A stretch of DNA of 64,000 bases from an uncultured Pirellulaceae bacterium (GTDB lineage: Bacteria > Planctomycetota > Planctomycetia > Pirellulales > Pirellulaceae). Position numbers and translations under genes: made by a program. This document shows, one piece after another, positions 38,756 to 47,186 of the stretch. Each line of letters begins with the position of its first letter. Position 1 is the first letter of the stretch. Location of the stretch: contig CALFUT010000004.1 in assembly GCA_937929805.1 (NCBI GenBank), positions 33,550 to 97,549 of the forward strand, read 5' to 3'. The notes beneath the pieces were generated by a model that was not told where the DNA came from, did not search any database, and worked only from the letters and a program-made list of their open reading frames with translations.

Positions 38756-39868
38756 ATGAAAAATGCCAAGAAAATCCTACAGTTTGTCTGCGATGGGGCT
38801 CCCGGAGGGGGCACCAATCACGTGCTGCAACTGCTCAACGCGAACTGGAGCGATGCCGAAAGCGTTCTGCTGACGCAACAGGATTCATACCTGCACCAGA
38901 CGGCACAGAGCAATGGGACGACCGTTTTCGTAGGAGACTTTTTTCGCAGTCGAATCGATCTGTCCGCGGTGAAGCGAATTAGAGAAGTCATCTCAGACGT
39001 GCAGCCTGACTTAATTCATTGCCATGGTGGACGAGCCGGTTTTTTCCAAAGTTTCCTGTCCCGAGATATTCCAACGGTATACACCATTCATGGTTTTCAC
39101 CATGCAAGAAAATCTCTCGTAGGTCGCTCGCTGGGTTGGGCAGCCGAACTTAGAACCTTCCGAAAAATGGACCGGGTCCTATTTGTGTCTCATTTCGATC
39201 AGCAAATGGCGGTCCGCCAAGGCTTGTTGGCGAATGGAAAATCAAATCGAGTCATTCACAACGGAATTAAGCCACTCGAGCCGCGGACAACCTCAGAACG
39301 CTTGGGGGTCGGGTTCGTCGGCCGCTTTGTTTTTCAGAAGAACCCTCAGCTGTTTCTTGATGTCGTCGAGCGAATGCCGGACGTCCAGTTTGTGATGGTG
39401 GGCGGTGGTGAACTGGACGACGAAGTGAAACGGGAGATCGCTAACCGAGGAATTGAGGATCGAGTGACGTTGCTTGGTGTGCTCGATCACGCTTCCACGC
39501 TGGAGGTTATTTCCAAGTTGGACGTGTTGTTGATGACACCGCGATGGGAGGGACTACCCCTATTGCCGCTGGAGGCAATGTTCATGAAGGTTCCGGTCGT
39601 TTCAACTGCGACCGGCGGCATTCCCGAGGTGATCTTGCACGGTGAGACGGGTTTGCTCTCCGATTCAGAAAGCGCTCAGCAGTTGGCGGATCACGTCCGA
39701 TTGATTCTGGACGACGAAGAGTTTCGCACATCGTTGGTCGAACGTGCCTACGAGATCGCAAACGCGGATTTCTCGCAGGAAGTGATGCTTCGATCGATCA
39801 AAGAAAGTTACGATCAGGTTTTCAGTTGCCGTGACGCCGCTCCGGCAAGCGACTTGGTGCGGTCGTGA
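38756..39868 (+). CDS. Family 4 glycosyltransferase
   Basis: A GT-B enzyme of about 370 residues. The N-terminal half shows VCDGAPGGGTNHVLQLL (glycine-rich acceptor loop) and DLIHCHGGRAGFF. The donor half shows VGRFVFQKNPQLFLDVV, VMVGGGELDDEVKREI and RWEGLPLLPLEAMFMKVPVV, with the Glu-x7-Glu pair. The ATG at 38756 lies 4 bases after the sulfotransferase stop; a GTG at 38744 is an alternative start. It belongs to the same transcript and would add a sugar during repeat-unit assembly. Donor and acceptor are unknown. Confidence 0.92.
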   Translation: MKNAKKILQFVCDGAPGGGTNHVLQLLNANWSDAESVLLTQQDSYLHQTAQSNGTTVFVGDFFRSRIDLSAVKRIREVISDVQPDLIHCHGGRAGFFQSFLSRDIPTVYTIHGFHHARKSLVGRSLGWAAELRTFRKMDRVLFVSHFDQQMAVRQGLLANGKSNRVIHNGIKPLEPRTTSERLGVGFVGRFVFQKNPQLFLDVVERMPDVQFVMVGGGELDDEVKREIANRGIEDRVTLLGVLDHASTLEVISKLDVLLMTPRWEGLPLLPLEAMFMKVPVVSTATGGIPEVILHGETGLLSDSESAQQLADHVRLILDDEEFRTSLVERAYEIANADFSQEVMLRSIKESYDQVFSCRDAAPASDLVRS

Positions 39869-39935
39869 ACTTGGAAGTCGGCTTTGAGCGGACGATGTCG
39901 ACGTCTCCAAGCTGGAGAGAGGTCGACTCACGAAT

Positions 39936-40937
39936 CTAAGCTGAAAACTCTTTCGTCAACACTTTTCTGACATGAGTCAGCACTTGATCGCGAACGGCGT
40001 CTAAATCGTTGCTGTCGATGAAAGCACCGGCGGCGGCTTTGTGTCCGCCTCCGCCGAATTCCTGAGCCACGACATTTGCGTGAGATTCACAGCGGCTGCG
40101 GAAGCTCATTTTGTAGCCACCATCCACTTGGCCGACCATGATGACCGCGAATCGAGTGCCCTCGATCTCCAATGCCAAATTGATCAGGTCTTCGGTGTCG
40201 GTTGGCTGGGCACCGGTCTTTTCGTAATCGTCAGGCAGAATGTAAGTGTGTGCCAATCGCCCATCGAGTTCTGTTTCCAGCCGCGCCAGAACGGTTCCTC
40301 GTAGACGGACTCGGCCAACGGTTTCACGCTCGTACAACGCACCGTAGATTGCCGGAGGCGACGCGCCTCCCTTGAGCAATGCACTGGCGGCTTCAAAAGT
40401 GACTTCCTTGACCGAGCCGAATCGGAACCAGCCGGTGTCGGTTGCGAGCGCAGCGAAGACGGGCGTTGAGATCTCAGGCGTGAGCTCAACATCCAAATGC
40501 TGGGCTGCTTCGACGACCATTCGGCCAACGGCTTCCGCGGTCGTGTTCTTGAAAAGCTCCGCATCGATATCATCTTCGCCTTGATGGTGATCGAAGATGA
40601 TTTTCTTGCAGGTGCTGTTTCGAATCACGTCCGCCATGTCACCCAGCTGAATCCAAGCACTGGTGTCAAGAATCATGTGTAGGTCGGCGTCAGCCAGATC
40701 TTCGGCTTGAATATCTTTGCCGATGCACATGATCTGGTTTTTTGGATCGATGAACGAAAGATTTTCAGGGACTTCCTGTCCGCAGACGATGCGAGTTTTT
40801 TTGCCCAGCGCCTGCAGAATGCCGGCCATGCCTAAGCAACTTCCTAGGGCATCACAGTCGGGGCGAATGTGGCTGGTCAGGATAACGTTGTTCGCGTCGC
40901 GGATGACTTCGCAGAAACGGGGCCAGTCAACTTGCAT
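39936..40937 (-). CDS. nrnA: DHH-family phosphoesterase, NrnA-like nanoRNase/pAp phosphatase
   Basis: A 333-residue protein with all DHH/DHHA1 motifs: HIRPDCDALGS (about 22-32), LDTSAWIQLGD, the DHH motif FDHHQGED and the C-terminal GGGGHKAAAGAF (about 296-307). NrnA enzymes degrade short RNA oligonucleotides and 3'-phosphoadenosine 5'-phosphate (pAp). pAp is the by-product of PAPS-dependent sulfotransferases such as the one 1.2 kb away; that link is only suggestive. It follows ribF by 38 bases in the rpsO-pnp cluster, where nrnA is often found. Symbol by family resemblance. Confidence 0.9.
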   Translation of the reverse strand: MQVDWPRFCEVIRDANNVILTSHIRPDCDALGSCLGMAGILQALGKKTRIVCGQEVPENLSFIDPKNQIMCIGKDIQAEDLADADLHMILDTSAWIQLGDMADVIRNSTCKKIIFDHHQGEDDIDAELFKNTTAEAVGRMVVEAAQHLDVELTPEISTPVFAALATDTGWFRFGSVKEVTFEAASALLKGGASPPAIYGALYERETVGRVRLRGTVLARLETELDGRLAHTYILPDDYEKTGAQPTDTEDLINLALEIEGTRFAVIMVGQVDGGYKMSFRSRCESHANVVAQEFGGGGHKAAAGAFIDSNDLDAVRDQVLTHVRKVLTKEFSA

Positions 40938-40975
40938 AGGAATTGCCTTCGAGAACGAAAAGGATCGGGGAATAA

Positions 40976-41908
40976 TCAGCCACTGAAGTTTCGGCCGACT
41001 TCGCGAGTGGATTCGACATCAATTTTAAGCTGAGATTGTAATTGGTCGGCAGAATCGAAGGCCTGAATATCCCGTAGTCGGCTGAGAAAATCAACTTCGA
41101 TCGCTTGGCCGTACAATGAACCGTCATAATCGAGCAAATGCGATTCGACTTTCAAAAGCTGATCGCCAAACGTTGGGTTGGGACCGATGTGGATCGCTGA
41201 CCAGTGAGCACGGCCGTCGACCCACGACCTGCCCGCGTAGACGCCTTTGCCGGGAACCAGTGTATCGATCGCGTCCAGATTGGCCGTGGGGAAGCCAATC
41301 TTGGATCCTCGTCCTGCACCGTGCGTGACCATGCCACGAATCCGATACGGTTGAGTCAACATGCTGGAAGCTTGGTCGACGTCGCCTTCGGAAATCAAGT
41401 TTCGAATGCGGCTGCTTGAAATCAAGTCTGGACCTTCGATTCTTGCTTCCATGATCTTCAGAGAGATGCCATTTTCATTGCACAACGACTCTAGGACGTC
41501 CGTGTTACCTTCTCGTCCCTTGCCAAAGTAAAAGTTGGGGCCTTCGACCATCGCCGAAGCGCCAATCTGATCGACCACTATTTGCTGGAAGAAATCGCGA
41601 GCCGAAAGCTGCAGCAATTGCCTGTCAGTCGGGTAAGCGACCACCGCGTCAACACCAAGGTCAGCCAGCAAGTCGGCTTTGCGGTCTGTCCATGTTAGCG
41701 GAGGCGGCGTCTGATCCGGGCGCAAAATTCGAACCGGGTGGGGATCGAAGGTGAAAACGATCAGCGGCGCATTCTTAGCGACCGCGAATTGCTTCAATTG
41801 GTCGATGATGACCTTGTGCCCAAGATGAACTCCATCAAAATTGCCAATCGTCAGCGCACCGCCACGCAGTTGGTCAGGAAAGTCAGCAAGTTTGCGGATG
41901 AGTTTCAT
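40976..41908 (-). CDS. ribF: Bifunctional riboflavin kinase / FAD synthetase
   Basis: A 310-residue protein. The N-terminal FAD synthetase domain has GNFDGVHLGHKVII (nucleotidylyltransferase HxGH) and VFTFDPHPVRIL, then SSSRIRNLISEGDV. The C-terminal flavokinase domain has HGAGRGSKIGFPTANL (ATP-binding, PTAN) and ESHLLDYDGSLYG. It makes FMN and FAD from riboflavin. I chose ATG 41908 (MKLIRKL), as the longer frame to 42040 adds 44 residues of non-conserved sequence and overlaps the histidine kinase. Confidence 0.95.
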   Translation of the reverse strand: MKLIRKLADFPDQLRGGALTIGNFDGVHLGHKVIIDQLKQFAVAKNAPLIVFTFDPHPVRILRPDQTPPPLTWTDRKADLLADLGVDAVVAYPTDRQLLQLSARDFFQQIVVDQIGASAMVEGPNFYFGKGREGNTDVLESLCNENGISLKIMEARIEGPDLISSSRIRNLISEGDVDQASSMLTQPYRIRGMVTHGAGRGSKIGFPTANLDAIDTLVPGKGVYAGRSWVDGRAHWSAIHIGPNPTFGDQLLKVESHLLDYDGSLYGQAIEVDFLSRLRDIQAFDSADQLQSQLKIDVESTREVGRNFSG

Positions 41909-41993
41909 GGCGAGCGGTTTTAGGTTTTCGGTGTGAGGTGAGGAATCGTGATCGGAAAAATTCCGCACTCCGCATTCCAACTTCCGCATTGAC

Positions 41994-42707
41994 TCAGATT
42001 CTTCTTGGTGTGGGGAATTCGATCGTAAACTGAGTGCCACGATTCACCTCGGATTGAACGTTAATCACGCCGCCGTGGGCCTCGATGATCTTCTTGGCGG
42101 TTGGAAGACCCAACCCGGTGCCTTCGTCTTTGCTGGTGTAAAATTCTTCGAACATTCGCAGCAACGCATTGGACGACATCCCGCAGCCGGTGTCGATCAG
42201 GTCCAGCGCCACGCCGACTCGGGTGATGCGTGTTCGCGCGACCAGTTCGCCACCGTTGGGCATCGCCTCCAAAGCATTTTTGACCAGATTCAGCAACGCC
42301 GCGTGCAAGGTTTGAGGCTCAAGGTTGATGCTGGGGAGATCCGGATCGAAGTACGTCCGAATGGTAACACTTTGTCGATGTGCAAGTGGCTCGAAGAAGG
42401 TTAGCACCTGCTGGACTTGGTCATTCAGCGAACCGGCAACCAATTCAAGATTTGTTAGTTTCGCGAAGTTCAGAAAGTCGTTGAGCATCGTTTGCAGACG
42501 CTCGCATTGGCGGTTGACGGTTTCGATCTTGGTCAGTGCTTGGCGAGCCTCGGGTGTCGAGATCGCCTCGAAGTCCTCGTGCAGCAGTTCCATATTCATG
42601 CGAATCACCGACAGGGGATTCTTGATTTCATGCGCAAGCGACTTAGCTAAGGTCGCCATGTCGTCGTACTGCTTTCGCAGGGAATCGAGTTGTGAGTCGT
42701 TTGTCAC
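41994..42707 (-). CDS. Histidine kinase lacking a sensor domain
   Basis: A 237-residue protein from GTG 42707. It has an H-box SLAHEIKNPLSVIRMNMELL (His about 24) and the ATPase boxes NLVKNALEAMPNGG (N), DTGCGMS (G1) and GTGLGLPTAKKIIEAHGG (G2). There is no transmembrane or PAS segment, so the signal must come from another protein, and no response regulator is adjacent. The longer frame to 42788 crosses a strong minus-strand terminator and a palindrome, so I reject it. It lies between pnp and ribF on the same strand. Confidence 0.85.
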   Translation of the reverse strand: MTNDSQLDSLRKQYDDMATLAKSLAHEIKNPLSVIRMNMELLHEDFEAISTPEARQALTKIETVNRQCERLQTMLNDFLNFAKLTNLELVAGSLNDQVQQVLTFFEPLAHRQSVTIRTYFDPDLPSINLEPQTLHAALLNLVKNALEAMPNGGELVARTRITRVGVALDLIDTGCGMSSNALLRMFEEFYTSKDEGTGLGLPTAKKIIEAHGGVINVQSEVNRGTQFTIEFPTPRRI

Positions 42708-42727
42708 CGATCGCCGTGTCCGGAATA

Positions 42728-42762
42728 GAAAAAACGCTCGGCAATCAATTCGCCGAGCGTTT
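42728..42762 (-). terminator. Rho-independent terminator of pnp
   Basis: An 11-bp perfect stem (42732-42742 with 42752-42762) followed on the minus strand by six T (42734-42729). It lies 180 bases after the pnp stop and 21 bases before the histidine-kinase GTG, so it separates the two units. Confidence 0.85.
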
Positions 42763-42779
42763 GAGGCTCTGTGGAACAA

Positions 42780-42850
42780 TACAAGCACGACGCGCGAGCG
42801 AGTGAATTTTCCCGCGTATTCGCTACACTCGCTTGCGCGTCGTGCTTGTA
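42780..42850. repeat. Palindromic repeat with 25-bp arms
   Basis: Arm 42780-42804 and arm 42826-42850 are inverted repeats matching at 24 of 25 positions, with a 21-base loop. It sits between pnp and its terminator. The core ACAAGCACGACGCGC resembles dispersed palindromes of related planctomycetes (from memory). Confidence 0.85.
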
Positions 42851-42940
42851 TTCGCAGTTGTCAAACAGAGCCTAGTTTAAGTCATGCTGGCTGGATCAGC
42901 CAGAGTCAGCGAGTTCATGCCCGAGGCATAAACTGTGCGA

Positions 42941-45247
42941 CTAACGACGGCCTCGACCGCCACCACCGCCGCCGCCACTGCGACCACGTCCACCGCCGCC
43001 GCTGCGTCCGCGACCACCGCCACCGCCGGATCGTCCGCCGCCCGAGCGACCGCGATCTCCGCCGCCAGATCGAGAGCCACGATCGGAATCATGGTCGTCG
43101 CCACTGCCGCCGCCATCATCGTCGCCACCACCAACGGTTGCGGGAACTAAATCGTCTTCCAAGCCAAGTTCTTCCAACGCCCGGCGTCGGCTGAGTTTGA
43201 CTCGGTCATTGTCATCGACATCGATCACCAAGACTTTCATTTCGTCGCCGACGTGACAGACGTCACTGACGTTATCAATGAAGCCACCGGCTAGTTCACT
43301 GATGTGGCACAAGCCATCGCGACCGGGCAGGATTTCAACAAACGCACCGAAGTCTTTCACGCTGCTGACCGTTCCGTCGTAGATCTTGCCGACTTGGACG
43401 GTTGCTGTGCAAGCTTCGACTCGCTTAAGAGCTTCTTGAGCCAATGGCCCGTCGGTTCCAGCGACCGTGACGCGACCGTCTTCGGAGACTTCGATGACAG
43501 TTTGAGTCTCTTCTTGGATCGCGCGGATGTTCTTTCCACCCGGGCCGATCAGCATGCCGATTTTGTCGGGCTCGATCTGAGTAACCAGCAATCGAGGCGC
43601 GTATTCGGATAGCTCTTCGCTTGGTCGCGAAATTTCGGTCAGCATCGTGCGAAGGATGTTGATGCGAGCTTCACGAGACTGAGTCATCGCAGCTTCCATC
43701 ACCTCAAAACTGATACCGCGAATCTTCAGGTCCAACTGGATGCCGGTGATACCGACTTGAGTTCCAGCGATTTTGAAGTCCATATCGCCGAAGTGATCTT
43801 CGCTGCCCAGAATATCAGTCAGCAGTTCGTACTTGTCACCTTCTTCGACTAGGCCGACAGAAATACCTGCGACCGGGTTTCGGATTTTTACACCCGCAGC
43901 CATCAGTCCCAAGGTTGTTCCGCAAACAGTTGCCATCGATGATGAACCGTTGGATTCCAGAATGTCCGACACGATTCGGATGGTGTAGGGGAATTCATCG
44001 GGATCGGGAAGGATCGGCTTGATCGAACGTTCGGCAAGAGCACCGTGGCCGATTTCACGACGACCGGGGCCTCGAATCGGACGACATTCGCCAACGCTAA
44101 AGCTTGGGAAGTTGTAGTCGAGCATGAACTTCTTGGAGTACTCGTCCATCAAGCCATCGACGCGTTGCTCGTCACGACCGGTACCCAGTGTCACTGTGAT
44201 CAACGCTTGTGTTTCGCCACGTTGGAACAACGCCGAACCGTGAACGCGAGGAATCAAGTTGGTTTTGCACTCGATCGGGCGAAGAGTTTTTCCATCGCGA
44301 CCATCGGATCGAACACCAGCCAGAATCGAATCGCGAATGACTCGCTCTTCCAAGTCATGAATCGCAGTGCCAAGTGCTTTCGGGCAGATTGCGCCGTCGG
44401 CGTCTGCGTCAGGGATCATGTCAGCTTTGATTTGATCCTTGACCGCGTTCTTGGCGGCTCCGCGATCGTGCTTGCCGGCGATGAGGATCGCGTCCTTGTA
44501 TTGGTCGTAGTACTTCGACTTCAGCTTTTCCAGCAAGCCATCGTCTGCAGGCGACTCAAATTTGACTTTCTCAACAGGGAACTTCTGAGCCAACTCTTTT
44601 TGCAGATCAATAACTTGCTTACAAACGGTGTGAGCGAACTTGATCGCGGCCAGCATGTCAGCTTCAGGCACTTCACGAGCGAAACCTTCGATCATGGTGA
44701 CTTTCGCTTCGGTAGCCGAAACGATGACGTCCATGTCGCTGTCTTCCAACTGCTCAAATGTTGGGAAGCAGATAAACTCTCCGTCTACCCGAGCGATTCG
44801 CGTTGAGGCGACCGCGTCTTGGAAGGGCAGGGCACTGATAAAGCAGGCTGTTGATGTTCCGTTCATCGCCAGCACGTCGCCATCGGTTTGCTTGTCGCTC
44901 GAAAGCACGAAGTTCTGGCACTGGACTTCGTCTTTGAAGCCAGGAGCGAACATCGGGCGGATCGGACGGTCGATCAAACGCGAAGTGAGCGTTTCCTTAG
45001 TTGTTGGGCGACCTTCACGCTTGATGAAGCCCCCCGGAAACTTACCTGCGGCACAGGTTCGCTCGCGGTAGTCACACATCAGCGGGAAGAAGTCCAAGCC
45101 CGGACGTGGGTCGCTGGTCGCAGCGGTGGACAGCACCACGGTGTCGTTGTACTGAACGATCACGGCGGCGGCTGCCTGTTTGGCCAATTCGCCTGTTTCA
45201 AACGAAAGCGTTCCGTCGCCAATTTTCTTTTCTACTCTTACTTTCAC
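42941..45247 (-). CDS. pnp: Polyribonucleotide nucleotidyltransferase (PNPase) with Gly/Arg-rich tail
   Basis: A 768-residue phosphorolytic 3'-5' exoribonuclease. It has RNase PH domain 1 (about 1-225), an all-helical linker, RNase PH domain 2 (about 320-555, with GRREIGHGALAER), KH (about 565-625, KIGMLIGPGGKNIRAIQEE) and S1 (about 630-700, GKIYDGTVSSVKDFGAFVEI). After S1 comes a tail of about 65 residues of Gly, Arg, Ser and Asp with RGRSGGGG repeats, not part of standard PNPase. The start is GTG at 45247. It degrades mRNA and pairs with rpsO upstream, as in many bacteria. Confidence 0.96.
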   Translation of the reverse strand: MKVRVEKKIGDGTLSFETGELAKQAAAAVIVQYNDTVVLSTAATSDPRPGLDFFPLMCDYRERTCAAGKFPGGFIKREGRPTTKETLTSRLIDRPIRPMFAPGFKDEVQCQNFVLSSDKQTDGDVLAMNGTSTACFISALPFQDAVASTRIARVDGEFICFPTFEQLEDSDMDVIVSATEAKVTMIEGFAREVPEADMLAAIKFAHTVCKQVIDLQKELAQKFPVEKVKFESPADDGLLEKLKSKYYDQYKDAILIAGKHDRGAAKNAVKDQIKADMIPDADADGAICPKALGTAIHDLEERVIRDSILAGVRSDGRDGKTLRPIECKTNLIPRVHGSALFQRGETQALITVTLGTGRDEQRVDGLMDEYSKKFMLDYNFPSFSVGECRPIRGPGRREIGHGALAERSIKPILPDPDEFPYTIRIVSDILESNGSSSMATVCGTTLGLMAAGVKIRNPVAGISVGLVEEGDKYELLTDILGSEDHFGDMDFKIAGTQVGITGIQLDLKIRGISFEVMEAAMTQSREARINILRTMLTEISRPSEELSEYAPRLLVTQIEPDKIGMLIGPGGKNIRAIQEETQTVIEVSEDGRVTVAGTDGPLAQEALKRVEACTATVQVGKIYDGTVSSVKDFGAFVEILPGRDGLCHISELAGGFIDNVSDVCHVGDEMKVLVIDVDDNDRVKLSRRRALEELGLEDDLVPATVGGGDDDGGGSGDDHDSDRGSRSGGGDRGRSGGGRSGGGGGRGRSGGGGRGRSGGGGGGGRGRR

Positions 45248-45730
45248 AATTCAATCCTACAAAAAATTCTTCAAAACTATTTTCACTACTACCTACATTT
45301 GATCGTCTGCCAAACAAAGCAGATTGATTCGATCATGAGCCCGTCAAGTCCGCAGACTGCTGCAAACGATCCGGACAAAATTGAACTAGCACCAAATGAC
45401 AGGTGCCAAATTCAATGGGCGTCAGTTCAAACTAACGCCACTAAACGGCTGAACGCCGAACATTTCAACAGAGATGCAAACGTTCAATCTTGTCAGAGAT
45501 AGAACGTTCCAATGAGAGAGGGTCTGCCGCGGGCAGATCGAATACCGTCCGTCTTGAGATCGAGCGGAGTCAAGCGACTTTCGGGTTTCGAGTTCTCTAG
45601 CCTGAGTTCTCTTGACCACGTTCGATCGAACCGGGAGATGCGTTAAGCATTCCGGTAAATCAAGTGCCCAGAAAAGTCGGGCACCTAGCAAATGAGCCAC
45701 GCGTGAATCGTGGCCCATGGAAAATCTGAA
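45248..45730. other. rpsO-pnp intergenic region
   Basis: About 480 bases between rpsO and pnp. Apart from the two hairpins near rpsO (next entry), no gene is supported. It would form a long pnp leader, if cotranscribed, or hold a pnp promoter. Confidence 0.5.
45664..45714 (-). other. Two hairpins downstream of rpsO
   Basis: Two short hairpins lie just after the rpsO stop on the minus strand: 6-bp stems at 45696-45701/45709-45714 and 45664-45669/45679-45684. Neither is followed by a T run, so they look more like mRNA processing or protection structures than terminators. Processing between rpsO and pnp is known in E. coli; that parallel is an inference here. Confidence 0.4.
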
Positions 45731-46000
45731 TTACTTACGAATTCCGAGTCGCTCGATGATGTCGAGGTAGCGATCGGGGTTCTTGCTGCGAACATAGTCA
45801 AGCAAGCGTCGCCGACGCGAAACCATTCCAAGCAAGCCACGACGAGTGCCGTAGTCTTTCTTGTGAGTGCGCATGTGCTCGGTCAACTGATTGATCCGAG
45901 TGGTCAGAATTGCTATCTGGACATCGGGAGAACCGGTGTCGCCATCTTGGTTAGCGAACTGGCCAATTACTTCTGCTTTTTTCTCTTTCGTGATTGTCAT
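45731..46000 (-). CDS. rpsO: 30S ribosomal protein S15
   Basis: An 89-residue protein, the usual length. It carries the S15 sequence [20 protein letters not shown], then [20 protein letters not shown] and [20 protein letters not shown]. It binds 16S rRNA early in 30S assembly. It is first in the minus-strand cluster that continues with pnp. Confidence 0.98.
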   Translation of the reverse strand: MTITKEKKAEVIGQFANQDGDTGSPDVQIAILTTRINQLTEHMRTHKKDYGTRRGLLGMVSRRRRLLDYVRSKNPDRYLDIIERLGIRK

Positions 46001-46503
46001 AACCGTTGTCTCGAGGGCGAGCGAATATCGCTTCTGGCGTTTCGCTACCCGTCCCCGGAGAGGACTCCTGCCTTTTCTTACTTCACTTGATTTGAATGAC
46101 TTGGGCCCGTCTGTGCGGTTTTAACCTAGGTGAAAACCACTGACCCACCGAATTTTCTATCTCTGACAAGCGGACAAGTTTACCGCAGCACCGAGCAAAT
46201 GCAATAACAGAAATCTGTTTCTGCCCCTGCCCACGAACGCGTGTCTCCCGGGACTCGGGCGGGCCAATGCCGGGAAATCGTCGAATCGACTCGGAAAGCC
46301 GTCTGGAACCAACAAATCTCCCCAAAACTGGGGATTTAACGCCATTTTGAACCGGGAAATGTCGCCAATCGGTCAGCTGGCCCGTTTATTCTTATCGAGC
46401 CGCGAGCCCTAGCCGCTAAACTGAAATCTTGCGGGGCAGGTCGATACCAGCATCCGGCCTGTCAGCCGCTTCGGATTCGGTTTTTGTTTTAGGAGTTCCA
46501 GTC
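46001..46503. other. Divergent region between rpsO and the HMA lipoprotein
   Basis: About 500 bases that should hold the rpsO promoter (minus) and the promoter of the gene at 46504 (plus). No gene or clear promoter motif is visible. AGGAG at 46491-46495 is the Shine-Dalgarno of the gene at 46504. Confidence 0.5.
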
Positions 46504-46833
46504 ATGCGAAACACTCTTTCGGTTCTGGCGATCGCCCTCGTGGCGACGTGGGGAGCCATCAATCTGGGTTGTGCACCAGCTGAGTCACCGCCAGCAGCAT
46601 CCAGCGATTCATCTTCTTCCGCCCCGGCGACCACGCCTGTGGTATTCAAAGTCGAAGGCATGACGTGACCGGGCGGTTGCGGAGCTGCAATTAAGCGGTC
46701 TCTTGCAGGTCTACCGGGTGTAGACGTCGACAAAGTGGTGATGGGCGAGGTTGTTGTCTCGGGCGAAGTTGATAACGCTGCTGTTATCGCCGCCATCGAG
46801 GGTGCTGGTTTTACAGCAACCGCCGCGAACTGA
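46504..46833 (+). CDS. HMA-domain lipoprotein, candidate selenoprotein (in-frame UGA)
   Basis: A 109-residue frame if the TGA at 46666-46668 is read as selenocysteine. The start is well placed (AGGAG, 8 bases before ATG). Residues 1-22 form a lipoprotein signal with lipid-accepting Cys23 (lipobox NLGC), then a Ser/Ala/Pro linker. An HMA metal-binding domain follows from about 46. Its motif GMT-C-P-x-G-C appears as GMT-U55-PGGC59. Downstream the frame is a complete HMA fold (IKRSLAGLPGVDVDKVVMGE, then AAVIAAIEGAGFTATAAN) ending in a normal stop. A hairpin directly follows the UGA. Such domains carry Cu+ or Hg2+. A nonsense mutation or sequencing error (TGC to TGA) is the alternative. No sel genes lie in this window. 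Confidence 0.75.
46666..46700 (+). promoter_or_regulatory. Candidate bacterial SECIS hairpin at the internal UGA
   Basis: The UGA lies at the base of a potential stem-loop. GACCG (46667-46671) pairs with CGGTC (46696-46700), and an inner TTGC (46677-46680) pairs with GCAA (46687-46690) around loop GGAGCT. The GGTTGC-loop-GCA upper part resembles the E. coli fdhF element, but the loop is 12 bases from UGA against 17 there. An alternative fold places the loop about 18 bases away. I could not compute energies. Confidence 0.45.
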
Positions 46834-46873
46834 TGATCGATTCGAGATTGGCTTGACCAATTTTTGATAAACC

Positions 46874-46917
46874 AAAATGGCTCAGTGTTCTTGTAAGAGA
46901 ACGTTGGGCCATTTTTT
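46874..46917 (+). terminator. Rho-independent terminator of the HMA lipoprotein gene
   Basis: A long hairpin (AAATGGCTCAGTGTTCT with AGAACGTTGGGCCATTT, several G-U pairs) followed by six T, 40 bases after the stop at 46833. A terminator placed after the second stop, not after the UGA, supports the longer reading. Confidence 0.85.
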
Positions 46918-47186
46918 GTTGAATTGCGAACTCCAGCACGCGTCTTGGCGCGGTTTCGTATTCTATGGCACTCTCAACCGCTGAAAACGTGCTGACGTGC
47001 TCTCGCGCTGCACGACGGCAGCGTCTCTCTTGTGCAAGCACTCCGCACCAAGCTCCGCCTGATTACATCGTTCTTCCGAAACAGCTGTACCCGTTCACAC
47101 AATGTTTCGCAGAACTTGTAGGCCTCCACACAGTCGCTTTGAAAAGCTGTACGCGCCTGCACAATCGCTTGAAAGATTGATCGAGC

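Noticed and set aside
42960..43130. Repetitive DNA resembling a repeat array
   Set aside because: It encodes the Gly/Arg tail of PNPase. There are no equal-length repeats with unique spacers, so it is not CRISPR.
42325..43194. Plus-strand ORF of 289 codons
   Set aside because: It is antisense to the histidine kinase and the pnp tail; its composition (His/Arg-rich) reflects the Gly-rich coding of pnp.
44045..44806. Plus-strand ORF of 253 codons
   Set aside because: It is antisense to the conserved part of pnp and shows no family resemblance.
46429..46668. A 79-residue protein ending at the TGA
   Set aside because: The HMA domain would be cut in the middle of its motif, while the frame continues as intact HMA sequence to 46833. 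The start at 46504 has the better Shine-Dalgarno.
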